In this document: positions 1 through 6,418 of the stretch, in pieces
How positions within the stretch are numbered: the first letter of the stretch is position 1
How the letters are laid out: the number at the start of each line of letters is the position of its first letter
Assembly (NCBI GenBank): GCA_937967755.1
Contig: CALBTA010000644.1
Span: 1-8,505 of the forward strand
Length of the DNA stretch: 8,505 nucleotides
Source: an uncultured Planctomycetaceae bacterium
GTDB taxonomy: Bacteria; Planctomycetota; Planctomycetia; Pirellulales; Pirellulaceae
Reading direction: 5' to 3'
Made by a program: the position numbers and the translations under genes
Notes under the pieces: model-generated
Databases searched by the model: none
Told to the model about the DNA's origin: nothing
What the model saw: only the letters and a program-made list of their open reading frames with translations

Positions 1-417
1 CGCGCTGATTGCCGGTACGCTATCTGGATCGTCAGGATCGGTAGGTGCATAGTCACCCAACGCCAACGAGTACCCATACAACGCCCACAGTACGGTCATC
101 AGTCCCATCAGAAAAATGCACTGCATCAGCACGCTCAGCACGTTCTTCTTGCGGACTAGCCCGCCGTAGAACAATGCCAGGCCGGGGATGGTCATGAACA
201 GCACCAGCGCTGTGGATGTCAACATCCAGGCGTTGTGCCCAGCGAGCGCTGCTTCTTCCGCGGTCGATTTGTTGGATTCAATCCGCTCGGAATCGGAGAG
301 GTCTTCCCACTTTTTTTCTTCATCTTGCGCTGGCAGCGCAGGGGTCATTGGTCCCGCGAAGATTGCGAGTACAGCCGTGGCGCACAGCGCCGTGATGATC
401 CGCCTTGGAACGTTCAT
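1..417 (-). CDS. amt: Ammonium transporter (Amt family), N-terminal part, cut by the left window edge
   Basis: The minus strand from an ATG at 417 reads 139 codons without a stop and continues past the window edge. Residues 1-30 look like a Sec signal peptide (two Arg, a hydrophobic run, then LPA before Q31), and Amt proteins of Gram-negative bacteria commonly carry one. A charged stretch at about 32-60 follows, then the family hallmark of the first membrane helix, with NAWMLTSTALVLF at 62-74 and PGLALFYGGLVRKKN at 78-92. A second helix covers about 94-120. Amt proteins are trimeric inner-membrane channels that take up ammonium. The start is supported by AAGGGGAG (minus strand, 434-427), 9 bases upstream. 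The charged stretch between signal peptide and first helix seems longer than in E. coli AmtB. The rest of the gene, and any glnK partner, lie outside the window. Confidence 0.93.
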   Translation of the reverse strand, partial: MNVPRRIITALCATAVLAIFAGPMTPALPAQDEEKKWEDLSDSERIESNKSTAEEAALAGHNAWMLTSTALVLFMTIPGLALFYGGLVRKKNVLSVLMQCIFLMGLMTVLWALYGYSLALGDYAPTDPDDPDSVPAISA

Positions 418-623
418 GCGCAGAGACTCCCCTTGGATAAATCGCGCAACGAGTGACACCAGGGCATTCCGCCTGGATCGACCGCCCGTCGATCATGCCC
501 TTGGGTGGATTGAATCGGTCGCCTTCTGCCTGCTCGCAGAAAGAAGTGCCTATGCGACGAATCAATTTCAAGAGGGACAGTCTACCCACCACAGTGGTGA
601 GGGTAAAGTCGTGGTGTCTGTAT

Positions 624-665
624 TACGAAGTTTCACTTCGTACGAAGACGGGTTACAAACCCGTC
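624..665. repeat. Two adjacent perfect hairpins at the 3' end of the adenosyltransferase gene
   Basis: Two back-to-back perfect inverted repeats are visible. The first is TACGAAGT-TTC-ACTTCGTA (624-642). The second is GACGGGTT-ACA-AACCCGTC (647-665). The second ends at the base next to the stop codon of the minus-strand adenosyltransferase gene (TAG at 668-666). On the minus strand the order is therefore stop codon, then both stem-loops, so they are placed to act as a transcript 3' end or mRNA stabiliser. Neither is followed by a clear T-run. Sequences of the type GTAGGACGGGTTTGTAACCC look to me like dispersed planctomycete repeats, but that is recollection, not a search. Apart from these hairpins I see nothing else in the gap 418-665 except the amt ribosome-binding site. 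Confidence 0.75.
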
Positions 666-1214
666 CTACCTGGCTTTCCATGGAACGTCTTCGACGCCGG
701 CGGTAAAGTTTGCCGATCGGGCAAGAACAAACAGCAGATCGCTGAGGCGGTTGATGTAGACGATCAGATCGGGCGAGATGGTCGTACCATCGGTTTGGGC
801 GAGCGTGATGATGCGCCGTTCTGCCCGGCGGCAAATTGTTCTGGCAGCGTGCAGTGCCGCCGCCGCGGACGTGCCGCCGGGGAGGATGAAGTTTTTGAGT
901 GGCGGCAAGTTGGCATCGAAATGGTCGATTGCATTTTCCAACGCTTCGATGTCGTCCAGGCCAATCGCCGCAGCGAGTTGCTTCTCCGGATCAGGCGTCG
1001 CCAACTGGGCACCGGCTGTGAATAGATCATTCTGAATTTGGTGCAAGAGTTCGTCAATTGCTTCGGGCAACTCACGACTCCGTGCCCAACCCAACGAAGC
1101 GTTCAGTTCATCGACATCGCCGTACGCTTCGATGCGCGGGTCGTCCTTACGCACACGCGGACCGCCGAATAGTCCCGTCGAGCCGTCGTCGCCGGTTTTG
1201 GTATAGATTTTCAT
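666..1214 (-). CDS. pduO: ATP:cob(I)alamin adenosyltransferase, PduO type
   Basis: This enzyme transfers the 5'-deoxyadenosyl group of ATP to cob(I)alamin (or cob(I)yrinic acid diamide), giving the adenosylcobalamin coenzyme in the cytoplasm. The 182-residue product matches the PduO family throughout. The ATP-binding N-terminus MKIYTKTGDDGSTGLFGG is at 1-18. RVRKDDPRIEAYGDVDELN is at 20-38, FILPGGTSAAAALHAAR at 109-125, the arginine-rich RRAERR at 129-134, and YINRLSDLLFVLAR at 153-166. The family is a trimer of five-helix bundles, and the length is normal. I chose ATG at 1214 because family members begin MKIYTKTGD. An in-frame GTG at 1235 would add seven unconserved residues. The stop TAG abuts a hairpin repeat. 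No other cobalamin genes are in view, so the cell may salvage or make B12 from elsewhere in the genome. Confidence 0.95.
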   Translation of the reverse strand: MKIYTKTGDDGSTGLFGGPRVRKDDPRIEAYGDVDELNASLGWARSRELPEAIDELLHQIQNDLFTAGAQLATPDPEKQLAAAIGLDDIEALENAIDHFDANLPPLKNFILPGGTSAAAALHAARTICRRAERRIITLAQTDGTTISPDLIVYINRLSDLLFVLARSANFTAGVEDVPWKAR

Positions 1215-1246
1215 CGCGTGTTTCCCGCTGCCCACTTTTTTGGAAG

Positions 1247-1264
1247 GTTGCTTATAATAGCAAC
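1247..1264. promoter_or_regulatory. Divergent promoter region with an inverted repeat around TATAAT
   Basis: The gap between the minus-strand adenosyltransferase (start 1214) and the plus-strand propeller gene (start 1297) is only 82 bases. It holds the inverted repeat GTTGCT-TATAAT-AGCAAC. The plus strand gives a perfect -10 hexamer TATAAT at 1253-1258, about 38 bases before the ATG at 1297. The minus strand gives TATTAT in the overlapping position, about 40 bases before the ATG at 1214. I see no good -35 hexamer at the right spacing for either direction. The symmetry could be an operator that covers both promoters or simply a small hairpin. Confidence 0.4.
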
Positions 1265-1296
1265 TTCACAAATTGAATTTCCACAAGGACCAACGA

Positions 1297-2385
1297 ATGC
1301 TTCTTCGGCTCTACCTAACTATTCTTCTAACGCTCATTGCAGTTGGCAGTTTCGCCACCACCGCGAGCGCCCAAGACGATGACGATTCCATCGAATCCAA
1401 CTTCCTCAGCAATATCCGCCAGGTCACCGACGGGTTTGAGAAGGCGGGCGAGGGGTATTTCTCGCCCGATGGCAAGACGATTGTCTATCAGGCGATCCGG
1501 CGTGAGTACCCGTTTTACCAGATTTACACGCAACCACTCGCAGGCGAACGCCCCAAGCTGATCAGCACAGGGCGAGGGCGAACGACTTGCGCCTACTTTC
1601 ACCCCAATGAAGAGAAGTTGCTGTTCGCATCGAGCCATCAGGACCCGAATCTTTACGAGACGGAAGAGAAGGTTCGCCAGCAAGAGGAAGAGGATCGTAA
1701 AAGCGGAACACGGCGGCGGTACAGTTGGCCGTTCGACCCGCATAGCGATATTTACGAAACCGATTTCAACGGCAAGATTTTGCGGAAGTTGACCGAGGAG
1801 CCGGGTTACGACGCCGAGGGGGCCTGGTCGGCCGATGGAAAGTTGATCGCCTATTGCCACGACGACGGCACGCCGGAGAAGTCCGACCCGAACATCTGGC
1901 TGATGAAGGCCGACGGCAGTGAAAAGCGGCAGCTGACCGTCGCCCCCGGCTACGACGGGGGCCCGTTCATCTCGCCCGATAGCAAATGGATTGTCTTTCG
2001 CAGCGACCGCGAAGAAGAGCATCATCTGCAAATCTTCGTGATGGACATCGAAGGCAAACACCAAACCCAACTGACGACCAGCGAGAAGGACAAAGTCAGT
2101 GTGCATTGGGGGCCGTACTGGCACCCGACGAAGCCCTACATCATTTGGTCGGGTGCCGATCACGCCAACCCGCGAGCACGGCCTAATTACGATTTATGGA
2201 TTGTGAAGTACGAAGTGCTCGACGGGCGGTTCACTGTGGGAGAACGGCATCGCGTCACCGATCACTCCGGCGCGGATGTATTGCCGGTCTTCTCGCCCGA
2301 TGGGAAGAAGTTGATGTGGACCAGCACCCGCACGGAAGACCGCAGCAGCCAGTTGTGGATTGCGGATTTTAAGTTGCCGGAGTGA
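1297..2385 (+). CDS. Secreted TolB-like six-bladed beta-propeller (PD40/WD40-like) protein
   Basis: The 362-residue product starts with a Sec signal peptide (hydrophobic core about 5-20, cleavage expected after ASA at 23-25), so it is exported. After an acidic start (QDDDD) come six regularly spaced TolB/PD40 strand motifs: YFSPDGKTIVY at 54-64, YFHPNEEKLLF at 100-110, WSADGKLIAY at 177-186, FISPDSKWIVF at 224-234, YWHPTKPYIIW at 274-284 and FSPDGKKLMW at 332-341. Most are followed by an acidic or Leu-Trp closing strand such as NIWLMKADG or QLWIADF. This predicts a six-bladed propeller, a fold that usually binds proteins or ligands. A charged, Glu/Arg-rich insertion at about 121-146 interrupts blade two. 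The start at 1297 is set by AAGGA at 1285-1289; an in-frame TTG at 1273 lacks such a site and would spoil the signal peptide. It is not TolB itself: the N-terminal TolB domain and Pal-system neighbours are absent. The binding partner is unknown. Confidence 0.85.
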   Translation: MLLRLYLTILLTLIAVGSFATTASAQDDDDSIESNFLSNIRQVTDGFEKAGEGYFSPDGKTIVYQAIRREYPFYQIYTQPLAGERPKLISTGRGRTTCAYFHPNEEKLLFASSHQDPNLYETEEKVRQQEEEDRKSGTRRRYSWPFDPHSDIYETDFNGKILRKLTEEPGYDAEGAWSADGKLIAYCHDDGTPEKSDPNIWLMKADGSEKRQLTVAPGYDGGPFISPDSKWIVFRSDREEEHHLQIFVMDIEGKHQTQLTTSEKDKVSVHWGPYWHPTKPYIIWSGADHANPRARPNYDLWIVKYEVLDGRFTVGERHRVTDHSGADVLPVFSPDGKKLMWTSTRTEDRSSQLWIADFKLPE

Positions 2386-2395
2386 AACCCAGCCG

Positions 2396-2432
2396 GAAAA
2401 GTAGAACGGATCGGCGATCCGTGCAACTTTTC
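2396..2432 (+). terminator. Long hairpin after the propeller gene, probable terminator
   Basis: Starting 11 bases after the stop codon at 2385, two 17-base arms (2396-2412 and 2416-2432) pair at 15 of 17 positions around a GGC loop. The upper stem is ACGGATC/GATCCGT and the base is GAAAAGT/ACTTTTC. The 3' arm ends in TTTTC, so the A-rich and T-rich base resembles an intrinsic terminator with an A-tract and a short U-tract. It ends only 8 bases before the Nudix start codon at 2441, so it would separate the two transcripts or limit read-through. Confidence 0.65.
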
Positions 2433-2440
2433 GATCGACC

Positions 2441-2863
2441 ATGCCCAAAGCAGTCAAATCTTGCGGCGTGCTGATCACCCGGGGCGATCCGGTGAGTGAT
2501 GTGCTGTTGATGGTTCACCCGACGCGGTTGGATATTCCCAAAGGGCACGTCGACAAGGGCGAGACCGAATTGCAGTGTGCCTTGCGGGAATTGGAAGAAG
2601 AAACTGGCATTACTTCACGCGACATTGCATTGGATGATGGTTTTCAATTCATCACGCACTATCCCGTGCGGCATCGCAAGACCGGCAAGTGGTGCGAGAA
2701 AACGCTGATCGTATTCCTGGGACGGCTGCAACGCGACATTGAGATCACCGTCACCGAGCACGAAAGTTTCCAATGGCTGCCGTGGAACCCTCCGCACCAG
2801 TTGCAAGCGGAGACGATCGACCCGTTGCTGGCAAAGTTAGCCGAACATTTGGAAGGCAGCTAG
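2441..2863 (+). CDS. Nudix hydrolase, Ap4A-hydrolase-like
   Basis: The 140-residue protein contains a complete Nudix box at residues 35-57 that fits GX5EX7REUXEEXGU: G35, E41, then R49-E50-L51 with E53-E54 and G56. These glutamates bind the metal that activates water for pyrophosphate hydrolysis. The order of elements (CGVLITR at 8-14, LLMVHP at 22-27, PKGHVDKGET, then the box and a late WCEKTLIVFLGRL at about 83-95) resembles small bis(5'-nucleosyl)-tetraphosphatases such as NUDT2. Ap4A cleavage is therefore the first guess, but Nudix substrates are not reliably read from sequence. I see no Shine-Dalgarno site before the ATG at 2441; a hairpin ends 8 bases upstream. The stop TAG at 2861-2863 shares its last base with the start of a palindromic repeat. 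Confidence 0.88.
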   Translation: MPKAVKSCGVLITRGDPVSDVLLMVHPTRLDIPKGHVDKGETELQCALRELEEETGITSRDIALDDGFQFITHYPVRHRKTGKWCEKTLIVFLGRLQRDIEITVTEHESFQWLPWNPPHQLQAETIDPLLAKLAEHLEGS

Positions 2864-2957
2864 CGTAGGGTGGTCATCGTAGCGGGGCTTCTAGCCACCG
2901 TAAATCTTGCCCTCGGCACGGAGAGAACTCGGTGGCTGGAAGCCCCCGCTACGATGA
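2863..2957. repeat. Palindromic repeat, copy 1 (after the Nudix gene)
   Basis: The left arm (2874-2900) and right arm (2930-2957) are inverted copies. ATCGTAGCGGGG then CTTCTAGCCACCG faces CGGTGGCTGGAAG then CCCCCGCTACGAT, with one extra base and one mismatch. The centre holds a smaller hairpin TGCC-CTC-GGCA (2908-2918). A left-hand extension GCGTAGGGTGGTC (2863-2875) recurs inverted at the right end of copy 2. There are no coding signals. It looks like a dispersed, non-coding, hairpin-forming element placed at a gene's 3' end. Confidence 0.85.
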
Positions 2958-3011
2958 AGCCCGTACGCTTCTCTCTTGTCGCCTCGGCCAAGATTACGAT
3001 ACGCTGCCCGC

Positions 3012-3197
3012 ATGGACCCGCGCGAATACGACCGCCTGATGGCCCGCTGGGAAGTGATCCTGAACCTGCTGGCCGATATTGATCACCTGAAGGTCGTGCC
3101 CGACGACCCGGCAGCCCGCGAAGAGCAATTGCAAGCCGAGCTTCGCGAAATCGAGTTCCGCCTGACCGAAGGCGACGACGAGCGCTGGGCGGCGTAG
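3012..3197 (+). CDS. Small hypothetical protein, 61 residues, between two repeats
   Basis: The frame from ATG at 3012 encodes a 61-residue acidic, helix-prone protein (MDPREYDRLMARWEVILNLL at 1-20, a Glu/Arg-rich second half, end DDERWAA). I do not recognise a family. There is no signal peptide or membrane segment. The pattern of a hydrophobic first helix, the break VVPDDPAA and a charged second helix (about 45-61) suggests a two-helix hairpin or coiled coil. An upstream in-frame TTG (2976) would add basic residues partly from the end of the repeat region and is less likely. No clear Shine-Dalgarno site is visible. The gene fills the space between two inverted palindromic repeats, and its TAG stop is 3 bases from the second. 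Its third-position GC richness and low-complexity-free composition favour a real gene. Confidence 0.6.
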   Translation: MDPREYDRLMARWEVILNLLADIDHLKVVPDDPAAREEQLQAELREIEFRLTEGDDERWAA

Positions 3198-3200
3198 AGA

Positions 3201-3290
3201 GTAACGGGGGCTTCCGGCCACCGCAACACGTGCCTTCGGCACGACAACAGCACGGTGGCTAGAAGCCCCCGCTACGACCACACCCTACGC
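3201..3290. repeat. Palindromic repeat, copy 2 (after the small gene)
   Basis: The arms at 3201-3223 and 3253-3275 are inverted copies (20 of 23 positions match) of the same family as copy 1, with cores CGGGGGCTTC and GCCACCG. The centre carries a perfect small hairpin CGTGCC-TTC-GGCACG (3229-3243). The right flank GACCACACCCTACGC (3276-3290) is the inverse, with a small indel, of the left flank of copy 1 (2863-2875). Arm 1 of copy 1 therefore matches arm 2 of copy 2 over about 38 bases apart from three short indels. Confidence 0.85.
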
Positions 3291-3304
3291 CGGCCATCGC
3301 GGCG

Positions 3305-3313
3305 TGCTATACT
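3305..3313 (+). promoter_or_regulatory. Extended -10 promoter element for the membrane-protein gene
   Basis: TGCTATACT fits an extended -10 (TG-N-TATACT, hexamer at 3308-3313) about 43 bases before the ATG at 3356. It lies just after repeat copy 2, so this is the expected place for a new transcript to start. No convincing -35 hexamer is visible, which extended -10 promoters can tolerate. Confidence 0.45.
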
Positions 3314-3355
3314 CACCAGCGATTCGAGTGAGCGCACCATGATGGTTCCATCTCT

Positions 3356-3940
3356 ATGAGCAACCCTTACGCCAGCCCGCAGCACGAGTCGTTCGAAGTT
3401 CCAACTGACGACTTTCAAATTCCCAAGGGCTTGATCCCTTCTGGCATGGTACAGCAGGTTCGCGTCGTGGCGATTCTGAACGCGGTGCAGGGCTTGTTGG
3501 AACTGATGTTGGCGGCGGTGCTGATATCGATGGCGGTTTTCATGCCGCTAATGATGAACAGCGATCCCAATTTTCAAAGGCAGATGGCTGATCAGCCAAA
3601 TGCCGGTTCTGAAGAGATGTTTATGTACATCTGGATCGGTTACGGGATCGTCGGATTTGTTTTGCTGTGCCTGGGGGTGTTGCGAATTTTCGCGGGGTTT
3701 AGGAACTGGAGTTTCCGCGGCCGAATGTTGGGAATTACTTCCGTATCAGTCGGCCTACTTTCGGCACTGTTGTTTTATTGCGCTCCGACAGGCATTGGCA
3801 TACTCATCTATACGTTAGTGGTCTATTTGAACCCGTCGGTTGCTCAGGCATTCGAACTGGGGAAACAAGGGGCACCTGGCGATCGAATTCTGTTTGAGTT
3901 TTCGCCCTACCGCCACGCCGATGGGATGAAACACGCTTGA
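3356..3940 (+). CDS. Planctomycete membrane protein with four predicted helices and an NPYASP start
   Basis: The 194-residue protein opens MSNPYASP, an N-terminus common on planctomycete membrane proteins of unknown function. A soluble N-terminal part reaches about residue 35. Hydrophobic segments lie at about 38-66, 90-114, 124-141 and 144-158. A polar loop (about 68-88, rich in Asn, Asp and Gln) lies between helix 1 and helix 2. The segment ends YLNPSVAQAF (157-166), followed by a polar tail to 194. No catalytic motif is visible and I assign no function. The start ATG is overlapped by the stop of a six-codon reading frame (3339-3359). coaD begins 45 bases downstream on the same strand, so the two could share a transcript. 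Confidence 0.75.
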   Translation: MSNPYASPQHESFEVPTDDFQIPKGLIPSGMVQQVRVVAILNAVQGLLELMLAAVLISMAVFMPLMMNSDPNFQRQMADQPNAGSEEMFMYIWIGYGIVGFVLLCLGVLRIFAGFRNWSFRGRMLGITSVSVGLLSALLFYCAPTGIGILIYTLVVYLNPSVAQAFELGKQGAPGDRILFEFSPYRHADGMKHA

Positions 3941-3984
3941 GCAAGCTTTCATAGAACCCCGCTTTCCACGTCGCGCATACCATC

Positions 3985-4488
3985 ATGACGAAACACCAAG
4001 GCCGTATCGCCGTCTACACCGGTTCGTTCGACCCCGTCACCTTGGGGCACGTCAACGTTATCGAGCGCAGCAGCCGTTTGGTCGACAAGTTGGTCGTTGG
4101 TGTGGGCGTGAACGTCGAGAAGGCGTCGATGTTTTCGACCGTGGAGCGGATTGAGATGATTCGCGATAGCGTCAAGCATGTCGAAAACGTTGAGGTGCAG
4201 ACGTTCTCTGGCCTGGCGGTGGACTTCGTGCGCGAAGCTGGCGCCCGCGTGATGATCCGCGGCGTCCGCCCGCTGACCGATATCGCGGCCGAGTTCACGA
4301 TGCTGATGGCCAACCGGCAACTCGACCCCGAAGTCGAAACGATCTTCCTGATGGCTGACGAAGAGTACGCCCACGTTTCCAGCACGCTGCTCAAGCAGAT
4401 CACCCCGCTGGCCAGCGACGTGAAGCTGGCGAGGTTCGTACCCGAAGCGGTGATCCCGAAATTGCGAGAGAAGTTTGCCAGCGGGTAA
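3985..4488 (+). CDS. coaD: Phosphopantetheine adenylyltransferase
   Basis: CoaD adenylates 4'-phosphopantetheine with ATP to give dephospho-CoA, the penultimate step of coenzyme A synthesis, in the cytoplasm. The 167-residue protein shows the nucleotidyltransferase signature YTGSFDPVTLGHVNVIERS (11-29), including the TxGH motif (T19, H22). It also has the conserved RGVRPLTDIAAEF block, corresponding to RGLRAxxDFEYE in E. coli, and the C-terminal substrate-binding YAHVSSTLLKQI, corresponding to the ISSSLVKE region. Length is close to the family norm of about 160. The start at 3985 leaves six residues before the first strand, as usual. No Shine-Dalgarno site is obvious, as with its neighbours. 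The gene stands 45 bases after a membrane-protein gene and without other CoA genes. Confidence 0.97.
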   Translation: MTKHQGRIAVYTGSFDPVTLGHVNVIERSSRLVDKLVVGVGVNVEKASMFSTVERIEMIRDSVKHVENVEVQTFSGLAVDFVREAGARVMIRGVRPLTDIAAEFTMLMANRQLDPEVETIFLMADEEYAHVSSTLLKQITPLASDVKLARFVPEAVIPKLREKFASG

Positions 4489-4864
4489 ATCGATGGCGTG
4501 AAGGGAATGATAGCGTGAGTGCTATCTTGCTATCGCCGCTGAAGGAAACTTCAAAACTGCTCTCCCCTCAAATCCGAAAATTCGGCATATTCTCTTTCGG
4601 CCAGCCGAACCCCCAACCGGCTAGCAAGCGTAGGAGTGCTTGAGTGATTCGCCGCGGCCGATTCCGGCGCGTTTGAAATCGCTCACCAGATGCGACCAAC
4701 CGTGTCACCTCTGGTACGTACTGTATTACGCACACTCAGCGAGTTACCACATCGCAGGATGCGTTCTTCAAGGCAGGGTTGCCTTTCGCGAGTGAATGAC
4801 CAAATCGGCAGGTCCGCGCGCTTTTGCAGTTGCGTGATGCCCGCCATCACTCACGGGAGACATC
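4489..4864 (+). other. 376-base gap before clpX, rich in short hairpins, no gene seen
   Basis: I see no credible protein gene here. Several stem-loops lie in its first half. GATAGC-6-GCTATC (4509-4526) directly follows coaD and may end its transcript. TGAAG-GAAA-CTTCA (4540-4553) has a GNRA tetraloop. CCGAA-AA-TTCGG is at 4574-4585. Two mutually exclusive stems follow: TTCGGC/GCCGAA (4596-4609) or AGCCG/CGGCT (4603-4622). CAAGC-8-GCTTG is at 4625-4642. The second half (4670-4850) shows nothing I can name. The clpX ribosome-binding site GGGAG is at 4855-4859. The cluster at 4540-4668 could be a small RNA or a structured clpX leader. Confidence 0.4.
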
Positions 4865-6226
4865 ATGAGCAAACAACCCCCAACGTCGAAGACCTCCAAC
4901 CGCAAAGCCCGCGAACAAGAGTGCGACTTCTGCCAGAAGCGTTGCAGCGACACCGGCCCGTTGGTCGAAGGGCCAGGCTCGCGGGCGAACAACGTTCGGC
5001 ATGCCACGCCGGGCCGCCGCGTCTATGTCTGCCGCGAATGTGCCGACACGGCGATGCACATGTTCGCCGAACAGGTCGACGCTTCGCGGATCGCCAAGGG
5101 CGAAGCGAAAGCGGCCACGCGGCCGTCGCCGCGCGAACTGGTTAGCTATTTGGATCAGCACATCATCGGTCAAGAAGACGCCAAGCGGACTTTGGCCGTC
5201 GCGGTGGCCAACCACTACAAGCGGCTGGACGATACGTTCGCTTCGTTCGACGCCGAAGACGATCCGCTTTCGGAAGTTGAAATCGACAAGAGCAACGTCC
5301 TGCTGATCGGCCCGACCGGTTGTGGTAAGACGCTGATGGTGCGGATGCTGGCGAAGTACCTGAACGTGCCGTTTGCCATTGGCGACGCCACCACGCTGAC
5401 CGAAGCGGGCTATGTCGGCGAGGACGTCGAGAACATCCTGTTGAAACTGATGCAAGCCGCCGGCGGCGACCCGGAATTAGCCGAACGTGGCATCGTCTAC
5501 ATTGATGAGATTGACAAGATCGGCCGCACGACGCAGAACGTTTCGATTACGCGCGATGTTTCCGGCGAAGGAGTGCAGCAGGCCCTGTTGAAAATTCTCG
5601 AAGGCACAACCGCCAACGTTCCGCCCGCCGGCGGACGCAAGCACCCTGAGCAGCAATACATCCCGCTGAACACCGAGAAGATTCTGTTTATCTGCGGCGG
5701 GGCGTTCGTCGGGTTGGATCAAATCATCGCCCAACGGCTGGGCAAGAAGAGCATCGGCTTCAACCGCATCGAAGAACACCTGCCGCTGGCGGCGTCGCAG
5801 GAAAACCAAACCGACAACCCACTGCGCAACGTCATGCCGGAAGACTTGCACGGCTACGGGCTCATTCCCGAGTTCATCGGCCGCCTGCCGGTGATCACGC
5901 AAGTTGGCAAACTCGGCGAGGCCGAACTTTGCCGCATTCTGACCAATCCCAAGAACGCCATCTTAAAGCAGTACCAAAAGCTCTTCCGGCAAGATGGCGT
6001 CGAACTGAATTTCACCGACGACGCGGTCCGCGAACTGGCAGCCCAGGCCCTGCGCTACGGAACGGGTGCCCGCAGTTTGCGCAGCGTGGTTGAGAAAGCC
6101 CTGGGCCGGTTCATGTTCGAGTTAGATTCCGGCGACGATGCGAACCCATCCGAGGAAGGCCTCCCCATTACCGCCGCGATGATCCGCGGCGAAGTTGGCG
6201 AAACGCCGACGATCAAGGCGGCGTGA
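4865..6226 (+). CDS. clpX: ATP-dependent Clp protease, ATP-binding subunit ClpX
   Basis: ClpX is the hexameric AAA+ unfoldase that feeds proteins to ClpP. All expected elements are present in the 453-residue product. There is an N-terminal four-cysteine zinc-binding domain (C20, C23, C56, C59), Walker A GPTGCGKT at 149-156, and the pore loop GYVG at 182-185. Walker B IVYIDE is at 210-215, the RKH loop at 258-260, and the ClpP-contacting IGF loop at 297-299. The arginine finger R340 is in [11 protein letters not shown], and sensor 2 GTGARSLR is at 399-406. The zinc domain is unusual: 32 residues separate C23 from C56, against about 18 in E. coli ClpX. The start is supported by GGGAG 5 bases upstream. 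clpP is not next to it, unlike the common tig-clpP-clpX order, so the partner must be encoded elsewhere. Confidence 0.97.
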   Translation: MSKQPPTSKTSNRKAREQECDFCQKRCSDTGPLVEGPGSRANNVRHATPGRRVYVCRECADTAMHMFAEQVDASRIAKGEAKAATRPSPRELVSYLDQHIIGQEDAKRTLAVAVANHYKRLDDTFASFDAEDDPLSEVEIDKSNVLLIGPTGCGKTLMVRMLAKYLNVPFAIGDATTLTEAGYVGEDVENILLKLMQAAGGDPELAERGIVYIDEIDKIGRTTQNVSITRDVSGEGVQQALLKILEGTTANVPPAGGRKHPEQQYIPLNTEKILFICGGAFVGLDQIIAQRLGKKSIGFNRIEEHLPLAASQENQTDNPLRNVMPEDLHGYGLIPEFIGRLPVITQVGKLGEAELCRILTNPKNAILKQYQKLFRQDGVELNFTDDAVRELAAQALRYGTGARSLRSVVEKALGRFMFELDSGDDANPSEEGLPITAAMIRGEVGETPTIKAA

Positions 6227-6241
6227 GCAATTGCCGTCGCC

Positions 6242-6400
6242 GTGTGCCACTGCTTGAGGTCTGTTTAACTTTCGCGGTTGAGAAAGGTCTACCACGACCT
6301 CAAGCAGTACCCGCACAACGTGATCGTTCAGCACTGCTTGAAAGCGTGGTGAGTTGAACCGCACGTGGATGGTTCGATGCGCTTTAAAGCAGTGGCACAC
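6242..6400. repeat. Four alternating copies of a CACTGCTT repeat between convergent clpX and infC
   Basis: Four related arms alternate in orientation. Arm 1 is 6242-6261 (plus), beginning GTGTGCCACTGCTTGAGGTC. Arm 2 is 6296-6308 (inverse of ACTGCTTGAGGTC, a perfect 13-base match to arm 1). Arm 3 is 6332-6345 (plus, CACTGCTTGAAAGC). Arm 4 is 6381-6400 (inverse, GTGTGCCACTGCTTTAAAGC). Arms 1/2 and 3/4 make two separate hairpins, the second with one mismatch; arms 1 and 4 also share 14 bases, so one large outer stem is possible. It lies between the stops of clpX (6226) and infC (6419), facing each other, and so may serve as a two-way terminator. Confidence 0.85.
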
Positions 6401-6418
6401 CCTCACCTGGGTAACGCA

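Noticed and set aside
188..706. Plus-strand frame of 172 codons at the left
   Set aside because: It runs antisense through amt and across the hairpin repeat; the minus-strand amt reading has a signal peptide and Amt signature.
1215..1235. Upstream GTG start for the adenosyltransferase
   Set aside because: It adds seven unconserved residues; the family begins at MKIYTKTGD.
1327..2163. Open minus-strand frame of 278 codons inside the propeller gene
   Set aside because: The plus-strand product has a signal peptide, six TolB motifs and a good ribosome-binding site; the antisense frame has none.
2863..3290. CRISPR array
   Set aside because: The repeats are inverted palindromes with only two units and no regular spacers, and no cas genes are near.
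4690..5145. Plus-strand frame of 151 codons spanning the gap and the start of clpX
   Set aside because: More than half of it overlaps the clpX zinc domain out of frame, and the rest is Arg/Ser-rich with no family resemblance.
4847..5455. Open minus-strand frame of 202 codons over the clpX start
   Set aside because: It is antisense to an unmistakable clpX and is His/Arg/Val-rich with no motif.
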